A DNA stretch of 64,000 bases from Sesamum alatum (lineage: Eukaryota > Streptophyta > Magnoliopsida > Lamiales > Pedaliaceae): contig JACGWO010000002.1 of NCBI GenBank assembly GCA_034509735.1, positions 42,029,855 through 42,093,854 of the forward strand. Direction: 5' to 3'. Positions within the stretch are counted from its first letter, which is position 1. Each line of letters starts with the position of its first letter. Below are positions 37,285-47,703 of this stretch, one piece after another. The notes beneath the pieces were generated by a model that saw only the letters and a list, made by a program, of their open reading frames with translations, ran no database searches and was not told the origin of the DNA. A program made the translations under genes and the position numbers.

Positions 37285-40200
37285 ATGAGCACAGCCACCA
37301 TGCCCGGCCCAACGCCGCCACTCCACTCTCTCCGGCCACTGCGCCGCCGCCACTTTAACCGCCTATTCGCGGCGGTTTATGCGTCGGCTATACTATCCCT
37401 CCTGTACCACCACATACTCAAACTCCTCCACTCGACCACCCTCGCCTCCTTCTTCGTGTCCTTCCTCCTCTTCATCTCCGACGCCGTGCTGGCGTACATG
37501 TGGTCCACGACTCAGGCGTTTCGCATGAACCCCGTGCACCGGCAAGTGTTCCCGGAGAACCTACAAAAGGTCTTGGACCGGAAAGACTTCCCGGCGATAG
37601 ACATATTCATATGCACGGCGGATCCGTACAAGGAGCCGCCTATTGACGTCGTAAACACGGCGTTGTCCGTGATGGCGTACGATTATCCGACGGAGAAGCT
37701 GTCCGTATACGTTTCGGACGACGGCGGGTCGGAGCTGACCATGTTTGCTTTCATGGAGGCTGCTAAGTTTGGAAAGCAGTGGCTGCCATTTTGCAGGGAG
37801 AATAACATCACTGACCGCTGCCCGGATGCATTTTTCACCTCAAACTATGCCATAACTGCTAACACTATGGAAATTAAGGTAAAGACGTTCTTCAATAGTC
37901 TACTTTTGGAAAATTCTAACCCGGATCAGGTTTGGCCGAACCAAATCAATCGTATAGCAAGTATATTACATTTGCCATATGATTGATTTAGATTCGGTTG
38001 AACCAAATCTGAGCTAAAATATTCCTCTTCTTTCATTCGCTTTCATCTAATCAGTTTTCCGTTACAAAGTTTATTTCATCTTCTACTCCTTTTAATATAC
38101 ATGGTTATTTCATCTTCTACTCCATTTAATATAAACACGCTGTATGTATAATTTTTTTTTAAAAAATAAAAAACGTCATATCATTAGTACAAACGAATAG
38201 CGTGTGTATATTGAATGAATTAGAAGATGAGAGAGGGTTTACAACAGAAAATCTAATCCGTTATTTCTCCCAATAAATTTTCTTTTTCTATCTCATGATC
38301 CATGGTAAGATATATAGAAACTTTTAGCTTAAATTGAATTAAAGTACAGTGTAGAAAAAAATAATCAATTGCATGTTGAGTCTATAAACTTATTGAGTGA
38401 TTCATCAGTCTGTTCAAATTTGATTTAAATAAGAATTTTTCGATTACAAGTCAAGGGCTTTTAACTAAATTTGTTTAATTTATGAGTTCATGCATTTGTA
38501 AAATATTTTTCAAATCTTACAAACTATTTGTATTTAATAATAAGCCTAGTGAAATGTTTGAATTAAATAAAATTATGTATAATTTTACAATTACAAAAAC
38601 CGAAGTTAAATAAACTTATTAAAATTTAATATATGTTGGGAAATTACTCACATTTTCTGAAAGAGCTTAACATCTAATTTTTCGATGTTACAGCTCTTTT
38701 TTATAGAAATTTTATCAAACATGATAAGCCAATAGATATTTTATAAGATATTTTAAAAAAATTATAAACTCACTCGAAAAGATATACTAATTAAAAACCG
38801 GTATAAGGCACTTTCAGCATATATATTTATTAGAAACAATATCATAATATGTTCTTAATTTAATTGCGTTTATTCATTATTTTTAATGATATAATTCGTA
38901 ATTTAATTATTTTAATCATCACCATTGTTTTTTTTTACACAAAATTGCTAATTAATGTTTATATATATACATTTTTTTATTAATCTAAATAAAGTCACTT
39001 ATTTAAATAAAGTCACTTATTTAATCATCAATATCCTACAATTTTGGTCTTATAATTCATGGGTACATTTTGGATTTTCACAACTTAGTCTAACAACTTT
39101 TAAATTTTGACAAATTTAGTTCTTTTCCGATCAATTTGACTGAAAAATTGTATGTGACTTGCACATGACCCATACAGGACGAAAATTGCGATTTGGTTGA
39201 GTCATGTGCAAGTCAAGATCAATTTTTCAATCAAAATGATTGAAAAGGACTAAAATTGTCTAAATTTTAAAATTGCAAAAATCAATTCGTGCAAGATAAA
39301 AGTACATTCCCTTCAGTGTATAAGGGCACTTTGGTCAGATCACCCATAGAGATGGATGGAAATGAATTACTTATTAGACAATTACAAACTTCATGAGGTA
39401 TTTGTAATTTTTTAAATAAAGATAAATTATTTATAATTATATTAAATCTTTGGGGAGGTAGCTGTAATTTACTTTGATTATTAATATCACTATGATATAT
39501 ACTCAATTATAAATAATTGAATTGATACTATTTCACGATCAAGGATGCGTGGTCCGACATGTAACCTCTGACAATTTGTACAATAATTGGCGGGACTCTG
39601 ACACGTACCTGCAACACTGATTAATGTGCTACATGATTGGATGTATAGATAAGAAAATTAAATTACTCATGACTATAATTTAAAAATTCTGTAAATCAAA
39701 AAATATTATTAGGGTTAAATAAAGATGAATACGAAGATTTAAGTATCGATTAATCAACATTATCATAATTTTATCTATAGTTAAAATAATTATCATAATT
39801 TTTAATTATAACTAATATTTTAATCTTGCCTACAAAACTAGTCGCTAGTATTATCATTGTTAATTATCATTTGTTAGGATTTTTAATTTTCATGATACTT
39901 AATTATAACAAAATATCATATTTTGTCGAGTGGGTTGAGTGAACTTCTACCGTGTTATATGCTGGAATGCAGCATCTCATGTCATTGGTTGCTAATTATA
40001 TGGCAATTTATTAATTGGTTTAATTCAAAATTAATAAACTTTTGTTATAGTCTTTATTCAAATTGTAAATATTGGTTAATTCATTATTAATATTACACTG
40101 ACTGCTTACTGATAAATTTACTTTTCGCAAATCAAACAATATTTAAAATTTACTTCACATCAATTTTATTATAAATCTATTAAATATACTGATTATTATT

Positions 40201-43200
40201 TTATGATAAAATAAATTTCGTGTATTTATTTCCTATCATAGATAAATAAATATGTCAATTTTTTTGTAAATATATTAATAATTCTAAATTTATTGATGAA
40301 TTCAATGTAAATAGAAAAACAACATACTATTATCCACGATAATATGAGATTCAAACTCAAACTTTTTATTGTAAAACAAACAAGACATTGTTATATGTGT
40401 TAGGGTAAATTACAACCACCTCTCATGAGGTTTGGGATAATTACAAATATTCCCTTGTTGTTTAAAAATTTACAAATATCACCCTGAGGTTTGTAATCGT
40501 CTAATAAATAACCCATTTCCATCCATTTTTATGGGTGAACTGACCAAAATATCCTTATGTATTTTATTTAATTTTTAAAGTTCTTTGAATTCTTTGGACT
40601 ACAAAGCGCAGGGGGAGATTTTTAAGTTTTTTACACAGAAGAGTTAATAATACAATTTGACTCGACTGATTTTTTTATAATTTAACAAAAAAATCAAGAA
40701 CAAAATAGTCAATTTCTGACATTTGAATGAAAATTACAAACTTCAAGAAGTATTTATAAATTTTCAAACAACAAGAAGATATTTGTAACTATGTCAAACC
40801 CCAAGAAAGGTACATATAACTCACCCTGTGTGTTAATTGATAACTAAAAATACAGTAAAACCTCTATAAATTAATAACATTGGGACCATGAAATTTTATT
40901 AATTTAGAGAGATATTAATATATCGATAAATTAATATTTTATTAATTAAAAGAGAGACTTTTTAAATTCAGCAAATTTAGTGCATGTGTATTGAAAATAA
41001 ATGAGTTCATATATGTTTCATTGATCATATTCATGCATCAACCAATTCTTTGTAATTAATTAAATATATTCATGGATAATATCAATTCATTGTATACAAT
41101 TAACTATTATATTCATGGACGCATGTATCAATTCATTGGAATTACTTAAATATACATGTTTACATTAATTCATTGCACTTAAATAACTATTATAGCCAAT
41201 TAAATATATTCATGCATGATGAATGAAACATATGCTATATAAATTTCAATATGAAAATAAAATAATTCATAACACTCAACCATATATTCTCATCAAAAAG
41301 GCATCGCAAAATCATCCATGAAAGATCAAATGCGTAAAGCATTAAGTGGGGGATAAGAGAGACCATCTCACATGCACTCAAAAAGATTTGCAAGAGTGGG
41401 TTGATGAAAAATATCGTGTGAAAGTTAATCAAGGTACAATATCAAATTACTATAATATTTATAATTGTAATATCTATGAATTATTAATATTAGAGTTTTA
41501 ATGGGACCTAATATTTATAAAGGGATTCTCCCAAAAATTATTATCTTATTGAATTTGATGATTTTTTGCAAAGGCCCAAGTCGGGACCGGAAGATTTTAT
41601 TATTTTAGAGACTTTATTAATTTATAGAGGTTTTACTGTAGTAGTGAAATAGGAGAAATAACATTTTTGGTCCCATAACTTAGGCCTTTTTCACTTTTGG
41701 TATCATTCGTTACGGGATTAGCACTTTTGGTCCCGTAACTTACAAAAATTAGCAGTTTTCATCCTCCACTGTTTTTTCGTTAGTTTTTTTAATGGAGATG
41801 ACCATCTGGCCGTTAACTTTTTTAAATTGAAGGAAAAATTGGCACCCTTTTTGCTTGGTATCATATTGAGAGCTAAATAAAAAATTAAAGGAAATTAGGG
41901 CAAATAAAGGTGATTTCTATCCTATCTCACAAAATACAATTTTTGTAATTTATGTAATTAAACTTTTGTAATTTATGCAATTTATGTAATTTATATGCTT
42001 ACATTGGGTTACTTGAATTTTTGTGGATCAACACTTGTTCTAATATTTACAGAGTCCGTAGAAAATGATAAATTGAAACATACATAAAATTAAAAGAAAG
42101 ATTGTTTTTTTGAGAGAGGATAGAAATTATCTTTATTTACTCTAATTTCCTTCACTTTTTTATTTTAGCTCTCAATAGTAGTTATATTCCCGCAAAAAAT
42201 GATACCAAGCATAAAGGACGCCAAATTTTCCTTCAATTTGAAAAGGTTAACGGCCAAATAGCCATTTCCGTTAAAATACTAACGGAAAAACAGGGAGGAC
42301 GAAAATTGCTAATTTTTGTAAGTTACGGAACCAAAAATACTAATCCCGTAACGGATGGTACTAAAAGTGAAAATGACTTAAGTTATGGACCAAAAATACT
42401 ATTTCCCCTAGTGAAATATTATCTTCTGAGCGGGTTAGATAACACGTGAGGGTCACGTGGAGTAAGGCCAGTGGTGGAAGTCTGCCAAGACTTTAGACAA
42501 CCAATCTCATCAAATTAAATTGACGTCCACCTTAACATATTTTTGTTTCTATTAGAAGATAAATTACATCGACCCCAAATAATTACACAAATATCTATTA
42601 TTTTTTATAAATTTACATATATGCCCCCTAAAAAATATTTCTGTAAAATTTCAGTACTTGTAATTATAATTATAATCTTAACGAATTACTCATAATATAA
42701 TTGTGTTCATTAATTATTATGTTCCTTTTTTTAATAATTAATGAAAAGTGGAGCTTAATATTGCAGGCGATGTACGAGAGCATGAAGATGAAAGTCGAGA
42801 CTGCACTTGAGAGAGGGAAAGTAAACGAAGAGTATATTTGTAGTGAAGAAGAACACCAACTTCTCACCCAATTTCGCACTAAAGACTTCACTCGTCAAAA
42901 CCATCCATCGATTATTCAGGTATGTCCGTAATACTGATAGATTTAAAATTCTTTTGATATAAAATTATCCCTAAATCCTCCTTAGATGGATCGATGTGAA
43001 GACATCATATTATCAAAATTAAACTACATTGATACTGAAACTCATATTATGCTAATATAACGTGATTCATACAGTCTGATATTTTTTCACTCCAATTATA
43101 TAGAAAAAGAAAAAAGATCTTAAATTGATGATTAAATTAGTTTGTGATAAATGGTAGTACAGGTTTTGTTGAATTCCAAACAAGACGTAGATAGCACAGG

Positions 43201-45617
43201 TAATGCTATGCCGAATCTGATATATGTCTCCCGGGAGAAGAGCAAGAGCGCCCCACATCATTTCAAGGCGGGCGCCCTCAACGCTCTGGTAATACTAATA
43301 CTAACGCCTTTAAGCTATCGTTGTTGGATGTTGGAGTTTGATATAATTATAAATACTTTATTATTGTTAAAAAATTATAAATATCTCTTCAAATAAAAGC
43401 TAATTATATAACCTTTAAATGTTGATGTGAATACTACTACTTTCACTTATTGATTTTTTTAAAGATTTTTTTTTTGAAAAAACGTTAAAAATAAAATTGG
43501 GGTGGGTAAATTATATAATACATAAGGCATAGTAGTTCATAAAAATATTTTAAATTTTTTAAAAGTATATAATATTATTATTCATAATCCAAAAGAACAT
43601 TTTGATCAGGTTACCACAAAATTAAATGAAAACCTAACGAGAGCTAATAGTTAGAGTTTGTTGTTAGATGAATGTTAAAATTAAGGTGGCTTTTGTAATG
43701 TCCCAAATAACAAGGAGGTAATTTCCCAATAACAATGGAGCATTGTAATTCTCCAAACAGTAAGGGATATTTATAATTATGTCAAAACTCGTGAAAGATG
43801 GTTGTATTTTACTCTTTTTTCATTTTTTGTTATTGGGGGTATATATTTTTGTACAAACTCTAATTTAGTGTTTATGTACCATTCTTCAATTCTCAATTCT
43901 ATACGAGTAATTTCAAAAATTTTTAATTTTCCTTTTTCATTTTCTATTGAAGCTTCGAGTTTCGGCTAGCATGACCAACTCTTCAATTGTCTTAACATTG
44001 GACTGCGACATGTACTCCAATGACCCGATAACGGCCCAAAGAGTCTTATGCTACTTACCCAATAGGTCGAATAGGCCCAATTGCGGGTACGTCCAATTTC
44101 CACAACGTTATCATGGGCTTAACAACGCTGATATATATGCTTGCGAGCACAAACGCTTGTTTCTAGCCAATCCCATTGGCATGGATGGGCTAAATGGGCC
44201 TAGTTACGTTGGCACTGGTTGCTTTTTTCGTCGTCGTGTATTTTTTGGGACACCGTCATCCTATATAGAGCCTGAAATCCCAGAGCTCTGCCCGGATCAC
44301 ATTGTGGACAAGCCCATTAATGGTCGAGAAGTTTTAAGCCTGGCCCATCATGTTGCCGGTTGTAACTATGAGAACCAAACCAATTGGGGTTCAAAGGTAA
44401 ACGCGAAAATGAGTTTATCGTTTTTGTAATTATCAAAATTCATACTCCACTTCAAGCTTTTTAACTACATCCATCTTATCAACTGATGACATAACACGTA
44501 GGATGAGAATTCAGGCTCTTGTGTCCTAACTTGTGTTCGGTAATACAGATGGGCTTTCGGTATGGATCATTGGTAGAGGATTACTACACGGGCTATCGAC
44601 TTCAATGTGAAGGATGGCAGTCCATATTTTGTAATCCTAGTAGGCCTGCATTTTTGGGCGATGTCCCAATCTCTCTCAGTGACGTCCTGAACCAGAATAA
44701 GAGGTGGTCCATTGGGCTTCTAGAGGTGGGCTTCTCCAAATACAGCCCGTCGACATTCGGTATAAGGGCTATGGGGGTCTTGATGGCCCAATCTTATGCA
44801 CACTATGCATTTTGGGCCATATGGTCATTCCCAATCATTGTTTATGCCTTGCTCCCTTCATTGGCTCTTCTTCAAGGAATCCCCATTTTTCCTAAGGTAA
44901 ATATACCTCAATTTTGAACACAAGGGATCACATCAAGATTAACCCTTTCTCAATAAGAGGATAGTCAAGAATGCTTTGTATAGTTTGTACTATAAATAAT
45001 TCCATTCTTTATTTCATCGTTACGCATAGTCTGAAAATTATATTAATACATCTACCTCTTTTACTCAGGTATACGAACCTTCATTCTTCTTATATGCGTT
45101 TTTGTTTCTGGGGGCCTATGGACAAGATTGTGTAGACTTCATCTCAACACAAGGTACATTCCAAAGATGGTGGAGTGATCAAAGAATGTGGCTCATAAGG
45201 GCCAATTCCTCTTCCGCTTTTGGAATGATAGAGTACATAATGAAGTCTTTAGGCATGCCCACACACGGATTCAATGTAACCAGCAAAGTGATGGACGACG
45301 AGCTAAGCAAAAGGTACGATCAAGGGATTTTCGAGTTTGGAGTTCCGTCCCCTATGTTCGTTACGTTGGCAACGACATCCATCCTGAATTTGATCGCATT
45401 TCTTGGGGGATTCGTGCTTATTTTGAAAGAGAGAAGCTTCGGTAGTTTCTTCATACAAATGTTCATTGCTGGATTTGGAATCATGAATAGCTTGCCATTC
45501 TATGAAGGCATGGTTTTGAGAAGAGATAAAGGGAGGATGCCTACAAAGACAACACTCACTTCTACTCTTCTTGTAGGGCTACTATATGGGATTGCCTCTT
45601 TTGTACTAAATATTTGA
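37285..45617 (+). CDS. CSLG: Cellulose synthase-like protein G (family 2 glycosyltransferase)
   Basis: Membrane-bound processive-type GT2 enzyme of the CslG/CslM group; some relatives transfer glucuronic acid to triterpenoid aglycones at the ER, others are uncharacterised, so the substrate is not inferable here. Six exons: 37285-37878, 42767-42919, 43163-43288, 43953-44396, 44549-44896, 45069-45617; all introns are phase 0 with GT..AG, and the product is about 737 residues, the family's normal length. Two N-terminal membrane spans (about 27-72) precede the catalytic loop: D145-D146 in VSDDGGS, D308/D310 in LDCDMYSND, E449-D450 in VEDYYTG and Q488..RW in QNKRW, i.e. the D,D,D,QxxRW signature (in its CslG form). 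A C-terminal group of hydrophobic spans follows. Intron 1 is about 4.9 kb and full of transposable elements. An AATAAA lies at 45762-45767. Confidence 0.93.
37903..38029. mobile_element. Small palindromic MITE in CSLG intron 1
   Basis: The arms 'GGATCAGGTTTGGCCGAACC' and, inverted, 'CAGATTTGGTTCAACCGAAT' pair around a centre of 'AAGTATATTACATTTGCC'. It belongs to the same family as 37048-37230 and begins about 25 bases after the exon 1 donor. Confidence 0.6.
38030..39049. other. CSLG intron 1, no element recognised
   Basis: AT-rich intronic DNA. I see no repeat ends or coding frame that can be supported. Confidence 0.4.
39050..39290. mobile_element. Inverted-repeat element in CSLG intron 1
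   Basis: The left arm (around 'TTTAAATTTTGACAAATTTAG', then 'TGACTTGCACATGAC') pairs with the inverse of the right arm ('GTCATGTGCAAGTCAAG', 'AAAGGACTAAAATTGTC'). It looks like a palindromic MITE. The outer ends and target duplication are not clear. Confidence 0.5.
39295..39480. repeat. Truncated MITE fragment in CSLG intron 1
   Basis: It shares 'GGGCACTTTGGTCAG', 'ATTAGACAATTACAAAC' and 'GGTATTTGTAATTTTT' with the 40403-40826 element and the fragment at 590-745. Only the right half is present. Confidence 0.6.
40403..40826. mobile_element. Mutator-like MITE in CSLG intron 1
   Basis: The flanking 9-mers TATGTGTTA (40394-40402) and TGTGTGTTA (40827-40835) agree at 8 of 9. The left end GGGTAAATTACAACCACCTC pairs with the inverted right end GGGTGAGTTATATGTACC, and the arms stay paired through 'ACAAATATTCCCTTGTTGTTT'-like sequence. 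The length is 424. It is the best whole copy of the family whose fragments recur across the window. Confidence 0.75.
40853..41638 (+). mobile_element. Emigrant/Lemi-like pogo element with a transposase DNA-binding remnant
   Basis: The terminal inverted repeats start CAGTAAAACCTCTATAAATT at both ends, which I recognise as the Emigrant/Lemi terminus of plant pogo elements, and the element is flanked by TA (40851-40852 and 41639-41640). The length is 786. Around 41300-41450 a + strand frame reads a helix-turn-helix of the CENP-B/pogo type, with 'TQKDLQEWVDEKY' and 'VKVNQGTIS', preceded in another frame by 'MKDQMRKAL'. A frameshift and stops break it. It is therefore an internally deleted, dead relic that still shows part of its transposase. 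Confidence 0.85.
41652..42408. mobile_element. Mutator-like MITE (GGGGAAATA termini) in CSLG intron 1
   Basis: TAGTGAAATA stands at 41642-41651 and 42409-42418 (9-10 bp duplication). The ends GGAGAAATAACATTTTTGG and, inverted, GGGGAAATAGTATTTTTGG run on as paired arms over more than 150 bases, including 'CGTAACTTACAAAAATTAGC' against its inverse. The length is 757. It lies only 13 bases from the pogo-type element, so the two inserted next to each other. Confidence 0.85.
43560..43815. repeat. Degraded MITE fragment in CSLG intron 3
   Basis: Phrases such as 'CATTTTGATCAGGTTACCAC' and 'ATATTTATAATTATGTCAAA' match the 40403 family in the same order. Target duplications and outer ends are not recognisable. 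Confidence 0.45.
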
Positions 45618-45907
45618 ATTGAAAAGAGAAGTATGTAGGTACACGTGAAAACGGAATCTAGTATTGTGTATGTTGTAGAAACATCAAAATTACGTCTTAA
45701 ATAATTGACTTTATGTGAAATATTTATTACTTAAGTTTCTTGATTCTTCTCGGTTATTTCCAATAAATTGATTTCTGTATAGCACATTTTAATGCCAACC
45801 CATCAAAATTATTGCGATACTTTTTCTTGTCGTGTTTTAATATGTACCACTAATTGTCAGTAATATCATCTTACACGCTATTTTTATGTAGGTAATATTA
45901 TTGAAAA

Positions 45908-46320
45908 TGATGAATTACAATAATTTCTTCTGAGTTGGCATAATTATGGATATCCCTTCGTTGTTTTATAAATTATAAATACCCCTTAAAGTTTGTAATT
46001 TTTAATCAAGGGCATGAAATGGTCCATTTTGCTCTTGGTTTTTTCTTTAATTTTAAAAAATCAAGCGAGGTAAATTACATTATTGCTCCTCTATATAAAA
46101 AACATAAGAAACCTCTCCCTGCATATTTTGTCCAAATTTTTTTTAAAAATATTGAAAAATAATTCAATTTGTATAAAGATATTTTGGCCAGTTTACCCAT
46201 AAAAATGGATAGATACGGATTATTTGTTAGACGATTATAAACCTCAAGGGGGTATTAGTAATTTTCAAAACAACGAAGAAATATCTATAATTATGCCAAA
46301 CTTTAAGGGAGGTCATTATA
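45908..46320. mobile_element. MITE in the CSLG 3' flank (copy 1)
   Basis: The inverted ends 'TGAATTACAATAATTTC' and, inverted, 'CGAATTATAATGACCTCCC' are followed by paired 'GGCATAATTATGGATATCCC' and its counterpart. The element is of the 40403 family. The orthologous copy at 51560-51975 shows that it was already in place before the local duplication. Confidence 0.65.
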
Positions 46321-46329
46321 ATTCGTCCT

Positions 46330-46620
46330 ATAAAAAATGAGAATTTGCGATGGGCCTAATGGGCTTGGGCTTTGGAACCCATAATGGGCCATGTGTAGCC
46401 TGGTCCAGGAATTGGATCTTATCCGATAATAGAAGACCGGTCCAAAGATCCGACCTGCCAACCCAATTTCAATCGGGCGCTTCATTTCTTATGCAGAAAG
46501 GAGACGCCGTTCAGTCATTCGGAAAACCCAGAGAAAATTCAGGGAAAATTGAAACTAGAGAGAGAAGCTAGAGAGATGGATTCGGATGTAACGCTTACCC
46601 CTGCAATTAAATATTTGGAT
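46330..46620 (+). promoter_or_regulatory. Orphan promoter and 5' leader fragment (copy 1)
   Basis: Within about 80 bases there are four TGGGCC/TGGGCT-type site II motifs, typical of promoters of plant housekeeping genes. A GA-rich leader and 'GAGAGATGGATTCGGATG' follow, which looks like a start codon context. The reading frame after it closes within about 26 codons in AT-rich DNA. It appears to be a captured 5' gene end, origin unknown. A second copy lies at 51985-52275. Confidence 0.45.
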
Positions 46621-46845
46621 AGTATTGCATTTATATTATATATACTTATAGTTTAAATGATTTATTTTTTAATAATTGCATTTTAAATTCAATTAAATTT
46701 GCCTTAATTGAAATATTATATTTTAATTACAATAAATTAAAATATAATCAGTAAAATAGATAGTTCAAATTTTATTGCATTTAAATAATCAAAGTTAAGT
46801 AATGAATGAGTATAATAGATGCACAATAAACTTTCATGTAAAGCA

Positions 46846-47250
46846 AATTATCCTAGTGAAAAAATCAAGAATACAGAAACAACAACAACTATTGGACCAG
46901 AGAATGCAATTGCATTATAAGGTTGCAATTGAACAGGTCAAGCAAGTTCAAATACGTAACATGAGACCTATTAGTCCGAAAGCGCCACGCAAAGCAACAA
47001 AAATCCCCAGACCGTCTAATTGATACCAACAAGTAAAATCTCCTTGTACTTCAGAACCCCACCGTAACAATAAAAATGCGCTAAATTATTAGTTGGAGTA
47101 GGAACTGCAACCTTTAAGAAATTACAACCTTCCAAATAGGAACTGGTCAATCCATGGGTACACCATGAAGTTCCAAAGGTTGCAATTGTGATTATACCAT
47201 GAAGTTCCAAAGGTTGTAGCTGTAATTATACCGTGAAGTTCCAAAGGTTG
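46846..47250 (-). pseudogene. psbD: Nuclear plastid-DNA insertion: psbD fragment (copy 1)
   Basis: Read on the minus strand, the frames give photosystem II D2 sequence in order: 'SYLEGCNFL', '[10 protein letters not shown]', '[11 protein letters not shown]', 'YNAIAFSGPI' and 'VSVFLI', each with substitutions, plus stops and frameshifts. These correspond to the N-terminal part of PsbD, up to about residue 150. It cannot be functional in the nucleus. A 34-bp unit containing 'CATGAAGTTCCAAAGGTTG' is present three times at 47160-47250. The fragment is cut off by the LTR at 47251. Passage through mitochondrial DNA cannot be excluded. Confidence 0.85.
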
Positions 47251-47703
47251 TGATATGGAAGGTCCTAAAGTCAAATTCTGATTTATGAGGCTTTAATCCT
47301 CATAATTAGCAATTGAAGAAGGAGCAAGAAAGAATGAGCAAAAGAAGGAAAGGAGCTCAAGAAATGGAATTAAAGAGATGATCATGGGGTAGGAGTAATT
47401 AAGATGGATATGATAAATTACTCAAAAATCCCCCACAATGTTGCCTAAAGTAACTTCCCAAGGTAGATTTGGGGTGATTTAGAGAATACCCTCGACTTAC
47501 CTTATTAAAACTAGTAGTATAAATATTACTTCTTGTAAGAAAAAAAAGATGACTTTTGGGGAGAGGAGAAATCATTTGTTCTACTACTACGTATCGAGGA
47601 TTGTGTACCCAATTCTTAAATCAATAAAGTAATATTCTATTTAATTCTTATTTTTCGTGTTATCTTGTTGACTTCGATTGTATTAGATATTTAGGCAATA
47701 TCA
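47251..47703 (+). mobile_element. 5' LTR of a truncated Tat-lineage Gypsy element
   Basis: It starts TGATAT and ends ATATCA (inverted termini of six). It contains a TATA-like 'TAGTATAAATATT' and an AATAAA near 47623. It is followed after a few bases by 'GATGCTGTCTGTGGGGA', resembling the leader after the LTR in Tat elements. There is no matching second LTR in the window. Confidence 0.8.

Noticed and set aside
37285..45617. CSLG as part of a saponin biosynthetic cluster
   Set aside because: CslG relatives can act on triterpenoids, but no oxidosqualene cyclase, P450 or UGT is in the window; the context does not support it.
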